Shown: positions 1 to 11,501, numbered from the stretch's first letter. The stretch is 64,000 bases of DNA from Polychytrium aggregatum (GCF_025602895.1 NW_026516228.1:248001-312000), one strand, 5' to 3'. Made by a program: numbers and translations. Notes: generated by a model not told the origin, from the sequence alone.

Positions 1-27
1 CCAGGGGCTGACGCGACGAGTGCCCAC

Positions 28-989
28 CTCGAAGAGTTTGATTTGGATCTTTGCCAACTCTGCAGCAAGCGAGGTGTCTGGCACTTTCTAAGCACAGAGG
101 AGCGCCGGTGGGTTAGCACGTAACTCCGGACCCTCAGAGAGCAATCTCATCGCGCGCACCGGAAAATGTGTGCGTTAGGTTGGCAATGTCCGCATCGGTC
201 ATGAGCGTGGGAGGGAGGGGGCCAGGCGCACCAGCAATACGGCAGGACGTGGATGCAACGCACCTGAAGCGCACCGGGCGAGTCTGCATTTTCGGCACGG
301 AACCCTGACTTTTTACACTCTATCGAGAGGCTCTCGAAGATATCTGCGGTATCAATGCCGCGATAAGAACGCGCTCGCGCGATACGATGCGGCAGTATGC
401 ACCAGGGAAATGGAAATGGCTGCCATCGACACTGTCTCCAGGGAAGCCCAGGCGGAGAGCGCATGCCGTCAAGCATTGTGCGGTCGGTGAGCGACTACAT
501 ACCAACCGCGTTTTTGGGCCGTGTTTCAAGAACCCTCATCAGACACACCGTCAGGTGGTCGTAAAGATTCATCTCGGACCTTTCCGAGTTGGTCTTGAGG
601 AAGGCCTTGGCCAGGGCAAGCTCCGAGTCATCAGGCAGCCCACTGATGGGCGGGATGTACTTGTCCTTCTTGTAGAGAAAGTCATAGGGCAGCGTTTCTT
701 TGACAGGCGGTGGAGCTCGCGGCAGCGTCTCGAGCTGCAATTCCTCTCGAGGGCTCGCGGCCGAAGCACGCGCACCATCGGTCCGACGCCCGGGCTTGGT
801 TTCGGCGACGGCCTCGGAGCTGTCGCCAGCAATTGCGGCTTCGTCCGCATCGACACCCAATTCACCGGCCCTGGAGTCCTCGTCAAGGTTTGCATTTGTA
901 GCTTCGCCCGAATCAGTTGCGCCGGCATCGGCCAGGTTCTCGTCGTCGCCACCCGAGTCGGCCAAGTTGGGGTCGGTTTCGCTATCCAT
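28..989 (-). CDS. Radial spoke head protein 4/6 homologue, N-terminal part (gene runs off the left edge)
   Basis: Component of the axonemal radial spoke head, which regulates dynein in motile flagella. I read three exons on the minus strand: 503-989, 264-343 and 28-87; the next intron (donor GTGGGC) runs off the window. The first ~110 residues are an acidic, low-complexity leader (MDSETDPNLADSGG...). The conserved family signature follows: NLYDHLTVCLMRVLETRPKN, then AV-DIFESLSIECKK completed across the first intron (donor GTATGT), then VPDTSLAAELAKIQIKLFE in exon 3. All junctions keep phase. The RSPH4A/RSPH6A/RSP4/RSP6 family shares the NLYDHL...RPENAVD pattern, so assignment to the family is firm. 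Whether this is the 4 or the 6 type cannot be told. The gene implies a flagellated zoospore stage. Start chosen at the only ATG that opens the acidic leader. Confidence 0.86.
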
Positions 990-2230
990 TCAGAGTCGAG
1001 GAGACGCGGCTGGAGAAATGTGCGTTGGGCAGATGAGAAGATGCTGATGAGACGCGTGGGAATTTGCAGCGCTATGCAGCCAGACCAGCGACAAGAGGCG
1101 ATGGCGGCGGACCGAATGCAGGCAGCGGGGCAAGTCTGAAAGCCCGCCCTCGAGGTTCCCAAGCAGGTGACCGACCGACCCACCGCCGGGGTGTGCAGCT
1201 GTGTGGTTGCCCACAGCGGTCGCGCTCGATCACCTGGCGGGCAGTTTTGGGCCCGCTGCAATGCTGGGGGAGCGAGTGCTCGCTCAGTTGGGCAATATGG
1301 AGTGGATGCTTGAGGAACATCGGTGGCATCCCGACAGGATACATACAGCACGACCAAAACGGAGCCGGACACTGTTTTGAGCGGAACTGCTGCTGTTTTC
1401 TACATGCCGCATACCTCATACTGCATGCTGCACACACGTCCATCCATCGTCCATCATGAACAAAGTCTGTCCAAGAGACTGGAACGAAACGACTTGCTCG
1501 ACCGACTATCTCGGCGTCGAGAAATATCGGGCCTGTCCAACTCGTCGAATGCATGCACCACACTCCCACATCGCGACACCAATGCCAGCCGAGTGTCGCC
1601 ACAGGAGATCAACTGGAGTGCAACCCCATGGCCCATATGCCGTGGCCGACGGATCACCGAGGAGCACTCGGGGATATCCAGTCTGCTTCGTTCTCGCGTT
1701 GCGTCTTCCCGTCTCTTCAGCAGCATGTCGCTTCCACACCACGCAACTCCATGCGCTCCAGCAGGCACCCGGTCGCACCGTCCCACGGCGCACATGGCTG
1801 TGGAGGCGATCTGCACGTGAAAGCCTTTCTGCCACAGCGCCGACTTGTCCACGGCCAGGTCGCCATGGACAATCCCGATTGCTTGTGGTGTCCGCGCTGG
1901 ACGGAGGAGCTCCAGGCAAAGGGCAGAGCAGGACGGATGCCGTCCAGGGCGGTGCTCCTGTCTCGATTCGAGCCGGTGGCCAGAATCCGTTGTGGCAGTC
2001 GCAGCCACAGCCCCTCACGCCAGCCTCGTCCGCCCACAATCCCCCCCCCCACATTCCGCTCCTTCACCTTGGTCTCGATCTCGTTTGCCTGTTGGCGTCG
2101 TCTGCTTGTCGCTCATCAAGACTTCCCTGGCTGTCTCCAACTGCGGTCAATCGTACCTGCAGCCTCGCTTCTGCGTCGTGGCTGTGTCCCCTCACCATCC
2201 CAGCAACAACCCTGGTGCTGACCCGCCGCC
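990..2230. other. Intergenic region between divergent RSPH and STK32-like genes
   Basis: About 1.2 kb separating two divergent genes, so it should hold both promoters. Open frames exist on both strands, but none has recognisable domains or credible splice structure. A run of ten C at 2041-2050 lies in the pyrimidine-rich stretch upstream of the kinase start. I see no clear TATA box. Confidence 0.5.
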
Positions 2231-4952
2231 ATGGGCAACGTGTCTGGTAAAAGTTATGTGCCCGAAGACGGCGCAGAGAGTAGGTATCCCGCTGTCTTCA
2301 AGTCGGGGAGGGGGCAAATGACTCGTCCTGCATCAATGTCTTTTGCCTGACCAAGCGGATCTGCTCTGATTCCAACCTCAAGTCGATCTACGCCAGTTCG
2401 AGTTCCTTCGCAACATCGGCAAGGGTGCCTTCGGAAAGGTTCGTAACGTCTCCGTCTCGCTGGCCGGTCCTTCGCGGTTGCGAGCGTCCCCGATTCTGTC
2501 GGCGTTGAGCCACAGGCAGCCATTCGCTCGAGCCCCACGGCGCTGGTGCCGACTCCAATGTGCCTGTTTCCACCAAGGCCGCTGCTCATCCGCACCGGCT
2601 TCGCTCACTATCGACCCAGGTGCGCATTGTTCAGAAGCGGGACACGCAGAAAATGTACGCCCTCAAATACATCAACAAGAAGAAGTGTGTCCGCATGGAT
2701 GCCGTCGAAAACATTCTGCGGGAGCGACGGATCCTCGAGGAACTGAAGCACCCCTTTGTTGTCAATCTGTGGTTTGCTTTCCAAGACGACGTCAACATCT
2801 ACATGGTCCTCGATCTGATGCTCGGCGGCGACCTGCGATTCCACTTTGAGCGCATCAAGTATTTCCCAGAGGAGGCCATTCGGTTCTATGCCGCCGAGAT
2901 CGGATGCGCTCTGTCTTATCTCCACTCCAAAGGAATCGTGCATCGGTAGGCATATCTTGCAATCCCGCTGTGGCCATGGCTACGGATTTGGTGTATTGTG
3001 CTGGGGTCGGAGCGATGCCGTGTGTCGCTCGGGCACAGCGAGGCTCAGGCTGGGAACTTTTGGGCGAGCATCACAATCTCCCAAGGCGGTTCTCGGATTA
3101 TCGACTACCGTACTTGTCTGTACAGCCGGCGGCAACAGCAGCTTTGCTGACCCAGCTATGGCACTGAGGCTAGGTCCCGCGCTGGGCTTACTCCGGAGGC
3201 CGGTCGAAGGCACTGTCGTCTGATCCCGTTTTTTTCCACCGGCTGAACTTGGATCGTCCCTATTCCTCGAACACGGCAACTGGTTGATTGCTGCGACCGC
3301 ACGGAAACCACATCCATCCTCCTGGCGACAAATCGAATCGGACTTTGACCACAATCAACTGCCGTCATCCCCAGGGACCTCAAACCCGATAACCTTTTGC
3401 TGGATGACGATGGCCACATCCACATCACCGATTTCAACATTGCTCGCAAGATTGAAGAGGGCAAAGTACTGCGGTCTCATTCTGGTACTCTCTGCTACAT
3501 GGGTAAGCACTAAGCCAGCACAGATGTCAATCCATTTCGACGCCGAGCTGCCATAGCTTTGTCCGTCGTTGAATGTGCTGACTGCTCGCCATACTGACGA
3601 CGGCCGATTGCGAATAGCACCAGAGATCTTTATGGACCAAGGATACACATTTTCGGTGGACTGGTGGAGTCTGGGCATCATTCTCTTCGAACTGACCTTT
3701 GGACGGGTAGGTGATCATGCTCGCCAAGATAGATCCCACGCGCATGTGTCAATCCTCAATGGCTCTCGCCCGGACCGCTAGCTCAATGCTGAACCGACGC
3801 ACCTGAGTTTTCAAGGTCACCTGCCACGTTGATCATCATATGATATGCGTGGTCGATCAACTCACTGCTGTTCTATGATGATCCGCCCCGCCTCGCGACA
3901 ACTCTCACAACCTGTCGATCCAAGACTCCGTTCGCCGGCGAAAACCATCAGGGCGTCCAAAACGATATTGTGAATGCCCCACTGACATTCCCGAGCCGCC
4001 ACATTATCCAGAAGACACATATCAACCCAGCGCTGGAATGCATCGATATTATCCGGCGGCTGCTAGAGCGCAACGTCCCGTCGAGGCTTTCGTGCGGGCC
4101 CAGCGGCATCAGGGACTTTTGCTCGCACCCATGGTTTGACGACCTGGATTGGGTTGCATTGGAGAATCTCGAGCTCAAGCCTCCGTTCTCGCCAAAGGTA
4201 AGTGCGTGCGATGGCCCCAGTTGTCGCATTTTGTAGTGTCGCTGTGCGAATGATGTATGTCACCAAGTGCCTTTGGATCAGTGAGGCTAAGCAGCGACTC
4301 CACGCAATCTGAGACCGCTCCCTATTCATTGCAATAACAGTCCGGTGAGATCAACTTTGACCCTATTTATGACCTCGAAGAGATCTTATTGGAAGAAGAC
4401 CCTCTCGAGTATCGTCCCTGGAAGCCCAAGCGGCTCACCGAAACCGATTCGCGGAAGGGCATAAAGGCCTTCCAAAAGTCCAAGAGCGCAGCCGATGTCC
4501 AGCTCGAATACCTCGAGCAGCAGTTCCAGACGTTTGACATCAGCATTTACGATAAATACAAAGGCACCGAAGCGACCCCGCCCGGCTGGGTTCGCTGTGT
4601 TGATGGCCAGCCGAAAGGCACGGAAGGCGATCGTCACGGATCTTCCAACGAAAGTCTTGGTCCAAGCCCCGCCGACACCGCAAACTTGTCCAAGAATCCT
4701 GTTTTGGCCGCAGGCTCAGCCCGACCGTTCGTATCCGCGGCCCTTTTGGAGACAAGCGAGCCTGCGAATCCGATGATGCCGCCTTCCCGATCGCTCTCTG
4801 ATGAAAACGGGCTGTCCAAGGCAATCACTAACTTGGTTTCGCTATCCGAGCGCACATCGCGAGCAAGTGAGACACCCAGCGATCCACGCCAAACCCGCCA
4901 GCATGTTGCTCCCAGAGGACCTGAAGTCTCAACCGGGCCGATGCCCTCATAA
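2231..4952 (+). CDS. AGC-type serine/threonine kinase of the STK32/YANK family
   Basis: Protein kinase of the YANK (STK32A/B/C) branch of the AGC group; substrates are poorly known in any organism. Seven exons fit phase and homology: 2231-2279, 2383-2438, 2620-2945, 3375-3502, 3618-3706, 3925-4197 and 4341-4952, giving about 510 residues. The N-terminus MGNVSGKS resembles a myristoylation signal. Visible kinase motifs are the glycine loop IGKGAFGK, the VAIK-type lysine in ALKYINKKK, HRDLKPDN, an atypical ITDFNIA (DFN in place of DFG, as in animal YANKs), LCYMAPEIF, and VDWWSLGIILFEL. The post-catalytic segment INFDPIYDLEEILLEEDPL matches the YANK tail, and a ~170-residue Ser/Pro-rich extension follows. 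The DFN replacement is a family trait, not decay. Confidence 0.92.
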
Positions 4953-5570
4953 CGGTGATAGATGCTGCCGTCGGCTGCGCTGCCTCGAATTGGAAGCCGT
5001 ATCTTCCAGTTTTGTACTGATGCGAATGGATGTATTGCCCAAGACGAAAGGAGGGACCGCGATCCTATTTGCGGACCCATAGCACCGCTTTTCCCGACAC
5101 TCGGATACCACAGCCTGTTCAGACCAAATCGGGATAGTGGCATTTGTGTCCCTCCGCATGTCGACCGCTGACTGTTGTTAACTTGGGGGGGGGGAGCACA
5201 GTGTTGAGATACAATATACAGTCAACCCTTTGGACGGCTCCATGGTTTCTTGGCGTCAATAAAGTCGGATCGGACGAGTCACTGGCTGTGTGCTTTGGGC
5301 CTTGGGCGGCTCTGGCAGTGGTGGACGTGCCCGAGGCACTCGTTTCGTTCTGGGGGAAGCTGTGGTTGTTGATCAAAAATATGGGCGTCCCTTGTTTTTA
5401 TTGCATTGACTGTAAAACAGCCATGAAGCTTCAGACAGTCTCCAATACGCGATGTTCTGTTGCACTTTGGTTCATATGTGGACGCTCTAAAGAGTAAGTA
5501 TCGATACACTGCAACAGCAGTGGGTGCGAGGGAGGAGGATGGGGGTAACCTTGTGGGCGACTATGTGCGA
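4953..5570. other. Convergent intergenic region (STK32-like / SKP1-like)
   Basis: Holds the 3' regions of two convergent genes and the G-tract element at 5183-5220. No open frame here has recognisable protein similarity. Confidence 0.5.
5183..5220 (+). repeat. G-tract element, copy 1
   Basis: TT, ten G, then AGCACAGTGTTGAGATACAA and TATACA. It matches 34 of 38 positions with 58381-58418 in the same orientation. Both copies lie in convergent intergenic regions, about 230 bp (here) and 440 bp (copy 2) after the stop of a + strand gene. It could be the end of a dispersed short element or a 3'-end processing signal. Confidence 0.6.
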
Positions 5571-6326
5571 CTATGGAATGATGTCGTCATCGTGGGGGAT
5601 GTTGAACCGGTCGCGGATCTCCCTGATGGACTTTCCGGCGACCATGTTGGCGACGTATTTGCAGCAAACGTCGAGCAGGTCCTTGATTTCGAGGTAGTTG
5701 GCCGCTAGCAGAATCTCAAACAGCTCGGCCTCGGGCAAGCTCAGAAAGGATTCGTCCCATGGGTCGATCGTGTTGAGGGTGCCTGGCGGGTAGAAGGTCC
5801 TGTCCTTTGAATGCGTGCCTGCGACAGAAGTGGTTGCTCCGATGATGGCTGCAGCTTCTGATGTGCCTGTGCTTGGGGCAGCTGCGGTCGAAGGCTCGGG
5901 TAGAGGGTCATTTTGGTGGTGTGTGCAAAACTCGATGACCTGGACAGCAGCAGCAGCAGCAGTAGCAGCAGTAGCAGCGAGAGTATGGCACGTTGGGAGG
6001 GGGTGTCAGTGATGATGCAAGAGCAAATCGAGTCTGGTACATATCATTGCTGGGATGGGGAAATCAGGTCGCCAGAGCAGCAAGGGTGCGGCAAGAGAGG
6101 GGGAATCCGGCAGAGCGCTCGACAGATCGTGAGCCTATTCCAACGACGAGGGGCTGCATACCTTCTTGAGGACGCTGGAGCTGACGTTGGCCAGGGGGAT
6201 GGGCGTCTCATCCTGCCCAACGTCTTCAATCATGTTTTTGATGAGCGCCGACCGGCGGATGATATTGACATCGATTGAAAAGACATCGCCGTTCTGGGAG
6301 ATGAGGTTGATTTGGGTGCCGGTCAT
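5571..6326 (-). CDS. SKP1-like protein, truncated C-terminus
   Basis: SKP1 is the BTB-fold adaptor that links cullin-1 to F-box proteins in SCF ubiquitin ligases. Two exons, 6162-6326 and 5571-5939, encode 177 residues. The N-terminal half (INLISQNGDVFSIDVNI, SALIKNMIEDVG, PIPLANVSSSVLKKVIEFCTHH) follows SKP1 closely, as does DPWDESFLSLPEAELFEILL with LAANYLEIKDLLDVCCKYVA. Two oddities are visible. The loop after CTHH is about 25 residues longer than in human SKP1 and is Ser/Thr/Ala-rich rather than acidic. The protein also stops at FNIPHDDDIIP, so the last helix with the WCEEK signature is missing. No donor site that could lead to a further exon is evident. The intron holds an imperfect CAG repeat near its acceptor (about 5943-5980). 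Confidence 0.88.
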
Positions 6327-6681
6327 TGTCCGGAGATGGATCGAGTGGTGCTGGAGTTGATGCAGTCGATACAGCTGTTGCTGGCCCCGGCGACGCCGAT
6401 CTCCGACGATGGTGGTGCTGCTGATTGTGATGATGGCAAAGCGGCCGGCCAGCGCAGGAGCCAGCCAGAGGTTTGGCGCCTGGCCTATGAATAGCGCCTG
6501 GTGCGCGCCCGGTGCGCGCCCGTGTGGCGCTGTCATCGTTGCTCACCTTGCCGGATCGAACCGGCCTCGTTTTCTTGCGATGACGCACCACCCACCCAGC
6601 CCATCCACCATCCCTGCTCTGCCGAGACGACGATCTGCGTTTGTTCAGGATCACACCAAATCTTTCCACCTGCACCATCCC
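6327..6681. promoter_or_regulatory. Divergent promoter region of SKP1-like and TPA1-like genes
   Basis: A 355-bp gap between two start codons facing away from each other; it must contain both transcription starts. I see no TATA box or recognisable operator, so this is inferred from position only. Confidence 0.45.
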
Positions 6682-8767
6682 ATGTCTCCCTCGTCCAAGC
6701 GCCAGGCCGACACGCACTCGGGCTCGTCCGGCCCAGCCAAGAAGGCCAAGGCGATCAGCATCCCTCCGCCCGATCCGATCACCCCCGAGGAGGCGCGGAG
6801 GAGCTTCTGCGATGGTCTCTTCAACTCCCCGGCAGTCCAGAAGCTCGCCCAGAGCTACTCATCCTCAAAGCCATATAGCCATGGCGTTATCGCAGGGCTC
6901 GTGAACGAGGATCTCCTCAAACGAGTCCGCAATGAGGTCCTGACGTCGCTGCGCTTCACCAAGAAGGAGACGGACATTTACAAGGTGAGGACTGCAGCCT
7001 CTCCCTCCCTATGTCCATCTCCTCTGATACGGTGCCTCGAACTTGATATGGCGATGCTCCGCTGTCTGATGGTGCGAGGAGCTCATGAGACGCCGCTGAC
7101 TCTGCGCAGGTCAACCAAACTGGCGATCTTGCCAACCTGGACGGCCTTCCGCCGGACGAGAAGGCGCAATTCAAGAGCCTCCTGCGTCTCCGAAACAGCC
7201 TCTATTCGCAAGAGTTCCGTGACCTGATCTCGAGCGTCAGCAGCTGTGGCAAGCTTAGCGGCACCAAGATGGACATGAGCATCAACACCTATTCCGAAGG
7301 CTGCCATTTGATCTGCCACGACGATGTCATCGGTACCCGCCGGGTGTCTTTCATCCTGTATCTCCCGGACCCAAACGACGACTGGCAAGCCGAGTACGGC
7401 GGCGCCTTGGAGCTCTATCCGGTTGTCGAAAGGGGTGTTCCGGCCCAAGTCCCGACCGTGTCGCTCCTGCCCAAATGGAACCAGTTTGCATTTTTCACGG
7501 TTCTCCCAGGCCACTCGTTCCACACGGTGCAGGAGGTTGTTGGTGCGGGGAAGCGCCGCCTCAGTATCCAGGGGTGGTTCCACATTCCACAGGAAGGCGA
7601 GGATGGGTACGACCCCGCCGGTCTCAAGGAGGATGGCCCTTCGTCGCTGTCGCAGCTGGTAAGAAGATCGATATCTGACTGGGTCCGAGTTGTGCCAAAT
7701 GCATCGGGACTGGGTTGCGAATGCCATTCGATGACAGCTCAGCTCACCGCCATGTGCGAGACTGCTCCGCTCACACTGTCTACTTGTCGTTACACACTGA
7801 CCAACCCGCATTCGGTTTCGGCCAGGCCACCGCTGTGAACGACATGGAGCCGTTCCGCAACTACGAGACAGATCTCGAGGATGGGGATCTGGACGGGTTG
7901 GAGCAGCACGACTTGGAGTTCCTGGCCCGGTTCATCAACCCACAGTATCTGCACATCCGCACGCTGCAGCAAGTTACCCGCCATTTCTTGGACGAGTCCT
8001 CGATTCAGCTCACAGATTTCCTCAAGAGCGACCTGGCGGAGCAGATTCAAAAGGCCAGTCTTCGGGCGGACGACGACGATGGCATGAGCAAGCAGGCCAT
8101 TCCACCCCACGGAGCTGGCGCGAAGGCAGGGTGGCTCGTTGCCGGGGCGGCCCACCGCAATCGATGGCTTGAGCTCGATGTTGAAGCGCCTGCTGCACAG
8201 GACCATGGCGATTCACTGACCACAGCGCTTCGATCACTCCGTGACGAGCTGTTCCCATCGACATCGTTCCGCAAGTGGCTCGCAGTCATTACGCAACTTA
8301 AGCCCCGAACCTTCCGAGGCCGCGTGCGCCGATTCCGGCCAGGCCTGGACTACTCGCTCGCGACAACTGAGACCCGCGGATGCCCTCTGCTTGATGCCAC
8401 GCTGTGTCTCGCAGCGACCCGCAGCGCCGACGACAAGCAGATGTGGAGCGAGGACGAAGTCGGTGGCTACGACTGCTACATGCTTCCAGACGAAGAAGAA
8501 GACGCGGCGATCTACCGAGCCACTGCCGAAGGCGGCGCACTGCTGACGGTGTCGGCGAGCTGGAACACACTCAGCCTCGTCATGCGCGACGAGGGAGTGA
8601 TGCGGTTCATCAAGTACGTCAGCGGTCTGGCTCCGGGTAGCAGATGGGACGTTGCATTCGAGTACGAGCTGCCGCCATTCGAGGAATACTCGGACGACGA
8701 CGACGACGACGACGACGACGAAGACGAGGGAGACGAGGGAGACGAGGGAGACGAGGGAAGCAATTAG
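6682..8767 (+). CDS. TPA1: Tpa1/Ofd1-type prolyl hydroxylase (Fe(II)/2-oxoglutarate dioxygenase)
   Basis: Homologue of yeast Tpa1, fission yeast Ofd1 and human OGFOD1, which hydroxylate a proline of ribosomal protein uS12 and act in translation termination and oxygen sensing. Three exons, 6682-6984, 7110-7658 and 7826-8767, give 597 residues. The catalytic domain shows the HxD iron ligands in GCHLICHDDVIGTRR, followed by VSFILYLPDPND, the distal histidine in LPGHSFHTVQEVV and the 2-oxoglutarate arginine in RRLSIQGWFHIP. Exon 3 carries the second, degenerate double-stranded beta-helix domain (FINPQYLHIRTL onward) typical of Tpa1. The tail is a run of Asp followed by Asp-Glu-Gly repeats, encoded by a GAC microsatellite and GGGAGACGA units (about 8693-8760). 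An upstream in-frame ATG exists, but the domain order fits the chosen start. Confidence 0.92.
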
Positions 8768-9947
8768 CAACTGTGTAAGTGGCGAGCTATCGTCCGCGTG
8801 AGCCAAGGAATGCGGCATGTGCTGGCCGCGGCCAAACGAAATCTATTATCCACCACAACGTTTCTCCCTTGGTGCTGAGAGGGGAGCTTCTGTACAGCAC
8901 GTCCAAAACGAAACAGGAGTGCAGTCATGCGATTGCCTCCAGTCTCAGTTGGAAGTGGAGTGGTTATGGTTCGTTTTGGGGGCCGCAGCTCTGGCCGTGG
9001 ACACTCAGCCGACTGGTGAGTCATTGGCCGAAAGGCGAGCTCAAAGCCAGGTCGCGGTGGTGGCGGTTGAGGGAGGGAGTCATCGCCTTTGTGGGAGGAG
9101 CGGTGGACACGACAGGAGGGCAAGACCAACAGGGTGCCCGGCAGATAGCGACGGGACCAACCAAGGCAGCCAGGCGGTGGAACATGCCCAAACGAGAGCA
9201 GACCAATCCACAGCAGACAGCTGGAGGAAGCAGAACCAGACAGGCACGAGTGTGGAAGGGACAGCAGAGAAGATCACAAGAACAGCAAGAGCAGAGGAAA
9301 GATCTTGTTTCGGGAACATCAAGGCAGGGTCGGACAAGAAGCAGAGCCGCGCGTTGGCGACAGAAGAAGCGCTGTGCAAAGGCAGTGCTGTCACGAGAGC
9401 AACTGGTCTGGGAATGGCGCTGGACAAGACAGCCGCAGAGCCGCTGCTGTCCAAGTGCGGTACAGCACACCCCAGCCACAAATGAGAGCCAGGCGGTGTG
9501 GCGCAGTGCACGGCCAACAAGAGAGCGCGACCGCGCCGGTGCTGCCGCGTGATCTGTGCGCAGCAGAGTCTGGCACGCAGGCGCGCACACGTGTACGTGG
9601 CGACGGCAGGAAAGGCAAGAGCCGTTGCACAGCGGCCGAGCACGGGAGCACAGAGGCGCCACACCCCATGCCAGGCCGCCTTGCTGGGTCCAGGTCGGCG
9701 GTCACGAGGCCGTCTGGGTCTCGCGTCCGCGAATCAGACAGGACCACCGCGCCTGGAGAGGCTGCACAACTCCAGATACGATTTGAGCGACGGCGTGTGA
9801 TGCCTTGGGAACGGGGCGGGTGACCATGTGCAACGTGCACTGCGTGTCTGGTGGGCCTTGTGTTGCAATCTCAGGCGGACCGATCCTTCGGCAGAGTCGC
9901 GGTCGGTCGCAGAAGGCTTCGGCTTCCCGCTCTCGACCCATCAGGGA
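8768..9947. other. Intergenic region upstream of UNC93-like copy A
   Basis: About 1.2 kb, purine-rich on the + strand. Several frames of up to ~260 codons are open on both strands, but they are compositionally biased (Arg/Gln or Cys/Ala-rich) and match no family I know. I read it as non-coding upstream DNA. Confidence 0.5.
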
Positions 9948-9954
9948 TATAAAA
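9948..9954 (+). promoter_or_regulatory. TATA box of UNC93-like copy A
   Basis: TATAAAA, 64 bp before the ATG at 10018. A pyrimidine-rich leader with a long C run follows. Copies B and C also have TATA-like sites at comparable distances, as often seen for strongly expressed genes. Confidence 0.65.
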
Positions 9955-10017
9955 CGACCACCCGCGGCGACCCATCTGCTCTCACCATCCCTCTTCGCCC
10001 CCCCCCGATCAGTCGCC

Positions 10018-11382
10018 ATGGCCATCTCCAAGGCTCCCATCGCCCAAGTCGTCCTTCTTGGATTCATCTGCTTCGGTTGCCCCGGCATGTTCAATGCCGT
10101 CAACTCCCTCGGTGCTGGTGGTGGTACTGACCCCACCACTGGCAGTAACGCCAACGCCGCTCTCTACACCACCTTTGCCCTCTTTGGTCTCTTTGGTGGT
10201 GCCATCAACAACATCCTCGGTCCCCGCATCCAGATGTTCATCGGTGGCCTGACCTACTCTCTCTACATTGGTGCTTCCCTCAACAACGACATCTCCGGCG
10301 GTGCTGATGGCTCCTCCGGTGCCAAGGCTTTCTTCATCATTGCTGGTGCCGTTCTCGGTGTTGGTGCTGGTCTCCTGTGGTCTTCCCAGGGTGCTCTCAT
10401 CATGGCCTACCCCACTGAGGAGAAGAAGGCCACCTACTTTGCCGTCTTCTGGATCATCTTCAACCTTGGCTCCGTCTTTGGCAACACTGTCGGTCTGATC
10501 CTCAACTTCAACAACCCCGATGTTGCCATCTCCAACGGCACCTTCGGCGCCTTCATCGGTATCACCGTCCTCGGCTCCTGCTGCGCTCTCCTCCTCGCCG
10601 ACCCCAAGACCGTCGTCCGTGCTGATGGCACCCCCGTCGAGGTCATCACCCAGGGCAACATTGTCGGTGAGGCCATCGAGGTCCTCAAGCTCTTTGGCAA
10701 CTGGCGCATGCTCCTCATGGCTCCCTGCTTCTTCGCCTCCAACTACTTCTACGCCTACCAGTTCGGCTTCATCAACGGCCACTTCTTCAACGTCCGCTCC
10801 GGCTCGTTCAACGCCATCTTCTACTGGGCTTTCCAGGCTCTTGGATCCTTTGTCATCTCCAAGTTCCTTGACAACGAGAAGTGGTCCCGCCACACTCGCT
10901 CCCGTGTCGGTCTCGCTGTTGTCTTTGTCGGCAACACTGCTCTCTGGATCGGTGCCATCATCTACCAGCAGACCGCCTTCAACGATGTTGCTCCCGGCAC
11001 TCCCCTCGGCAAGACCCGTGTTGATCTGTTCGGTACCCCCGGCCAGACCCACCCCGCCATGTGGGGCATCACCATTATGTACGTCCTGATGGCCTCCCTC
11101 GACGCCATGTTCCAGTCCTATGCCTACTGGATCATGGGTGCCCTCACCAACGACTACGCCACCCTGTCCCGCTATGGTGGTTTCTACAAGGGCATCCAGT
11201 CTCTCGGTGGTGCCGTTTCCTGGATCGTTGGTGGTGTTGTTGGTGCCTCTGTCTGGACCCAGCTTATCATCACTGTTGTCCTCGTCATTGGCTCTCTCCC
11301 CATTGCCTATGCCACCGTCAACTCCGTCAAGGACACCTCCAAGGCTGATGACGAGGCTGCCAAGGCTGCCACCAAGGCTTAA
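10018..11382 (+). CDS. UNC93-like (DUF895) multi-pass membrane transporter, copy A
   Basis: Intronless, 454 residues, with about 11-12 hydrophobic segments in the major-facilitator pattern of the fungal UNC93/DUF895 group. Recognisable stretches are CFGCPGMFNAVNSLGAGG, LGPRIQMFIGGLTYSLYIG, LLWSSQGALIMAYPTEEKK and GALTNDYATLSRYGG. Fungal members are uncharacterised or assumed to transport small molecules or modulate channels, so the substrate is unknown. Codon use is extremely biased to C-ending codons, suggesting high expression. It is nearly identical to copy C (28922-30286; 15 amino-acid differences by my alignment) and clearly but less closely related to copy B (13592-14950). Flanks of the copies are not similar. 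A TATA box lies 64 bp upstream and an AATAAA 114 bp downstream. Confidence 0.9.
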   Translation: MAISKAPIAQVVLLGFICFGCPGMFNAVNSLGAGGGTDPTTGSNANAALYTTFALFGLFGGAINNILGPRIQMFIGGLTYSLYIGASLNNDISGGADGSSGAKAFFIIAGAVLGVGAGLLWSSQGALIMAYPTEEKKATYFAVFWIIFNLGSVFGNTVGLILNFNNPDVAISNGTFGAFIGITVLGSCCALLLADPKTVVRADGTPVEVITQGNIVGEAIEVLKLFGNWRMLLMAPCFFASNYFYAYQFGFINGHFFNVRSGSFNAIFYWAFQALGSFVISKFLDNEKWSRHTRSRVGLAVVFVGNTALWIGAIIYQQTAFNDVAPGTPLGKTRVDLFGTPGQTHPAMWGITIMYVLMASLDAMFQSYAYWIMGALTNDYATLSRYGGFYKGIQSLGGAVSWIVGGVVGASVWTQLIITVVLVIGSLPIAYATVNSVKDTSKADDEAAKAATKA

Positions 11383-11495
11383 GCTCCTCGACATTGTGTG
11401 AGCCTTTTACGCCCCTCTGCTGTCCCCTCCACCTCTTACAAGCAGTCACTTTTCAAATTCTTGTACATTTCTATGAAATGAAGCAATGAACTGCT

Positions 11496-11501
11496 AATAA
11501 A
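11496..11501 (+). terminator. Polyadenylation signal of UNC93-like copy A
   Basis: AATAAA 114 bp after the stop codon, in a T-rich 3' region. Assigned by position and consensus only. Confidence 0.5.

Noticed and set aside
6545-6560. Sequence resembling a tRNA B box on the minus strand (also near 15035 and 34160)
   Set aside because: No matching A box, acceptor stem or cloverleaf could be built around any of them; the third lies inside an intron.
9021-9662. Cys/Ala-rich minus-strand open frame upstream of UNC93-like copy A
   Set aside because: Compositional artefact of purine-rich DNA; no family similarity, and overlapping frames on both strands are equally open.
10009-11394. Long open frame antisense to UNC93-like copy A (and similar frames opposite copies B and C at 13562-14437 and 28910-30319)
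   Set aside because: Gly/Val/Asp/Glu-rich, without domains. It is a by-product of extreme codon bias: the sense genes avoid TTA, CTA and TCA codons, so the antisense frame has no stops.
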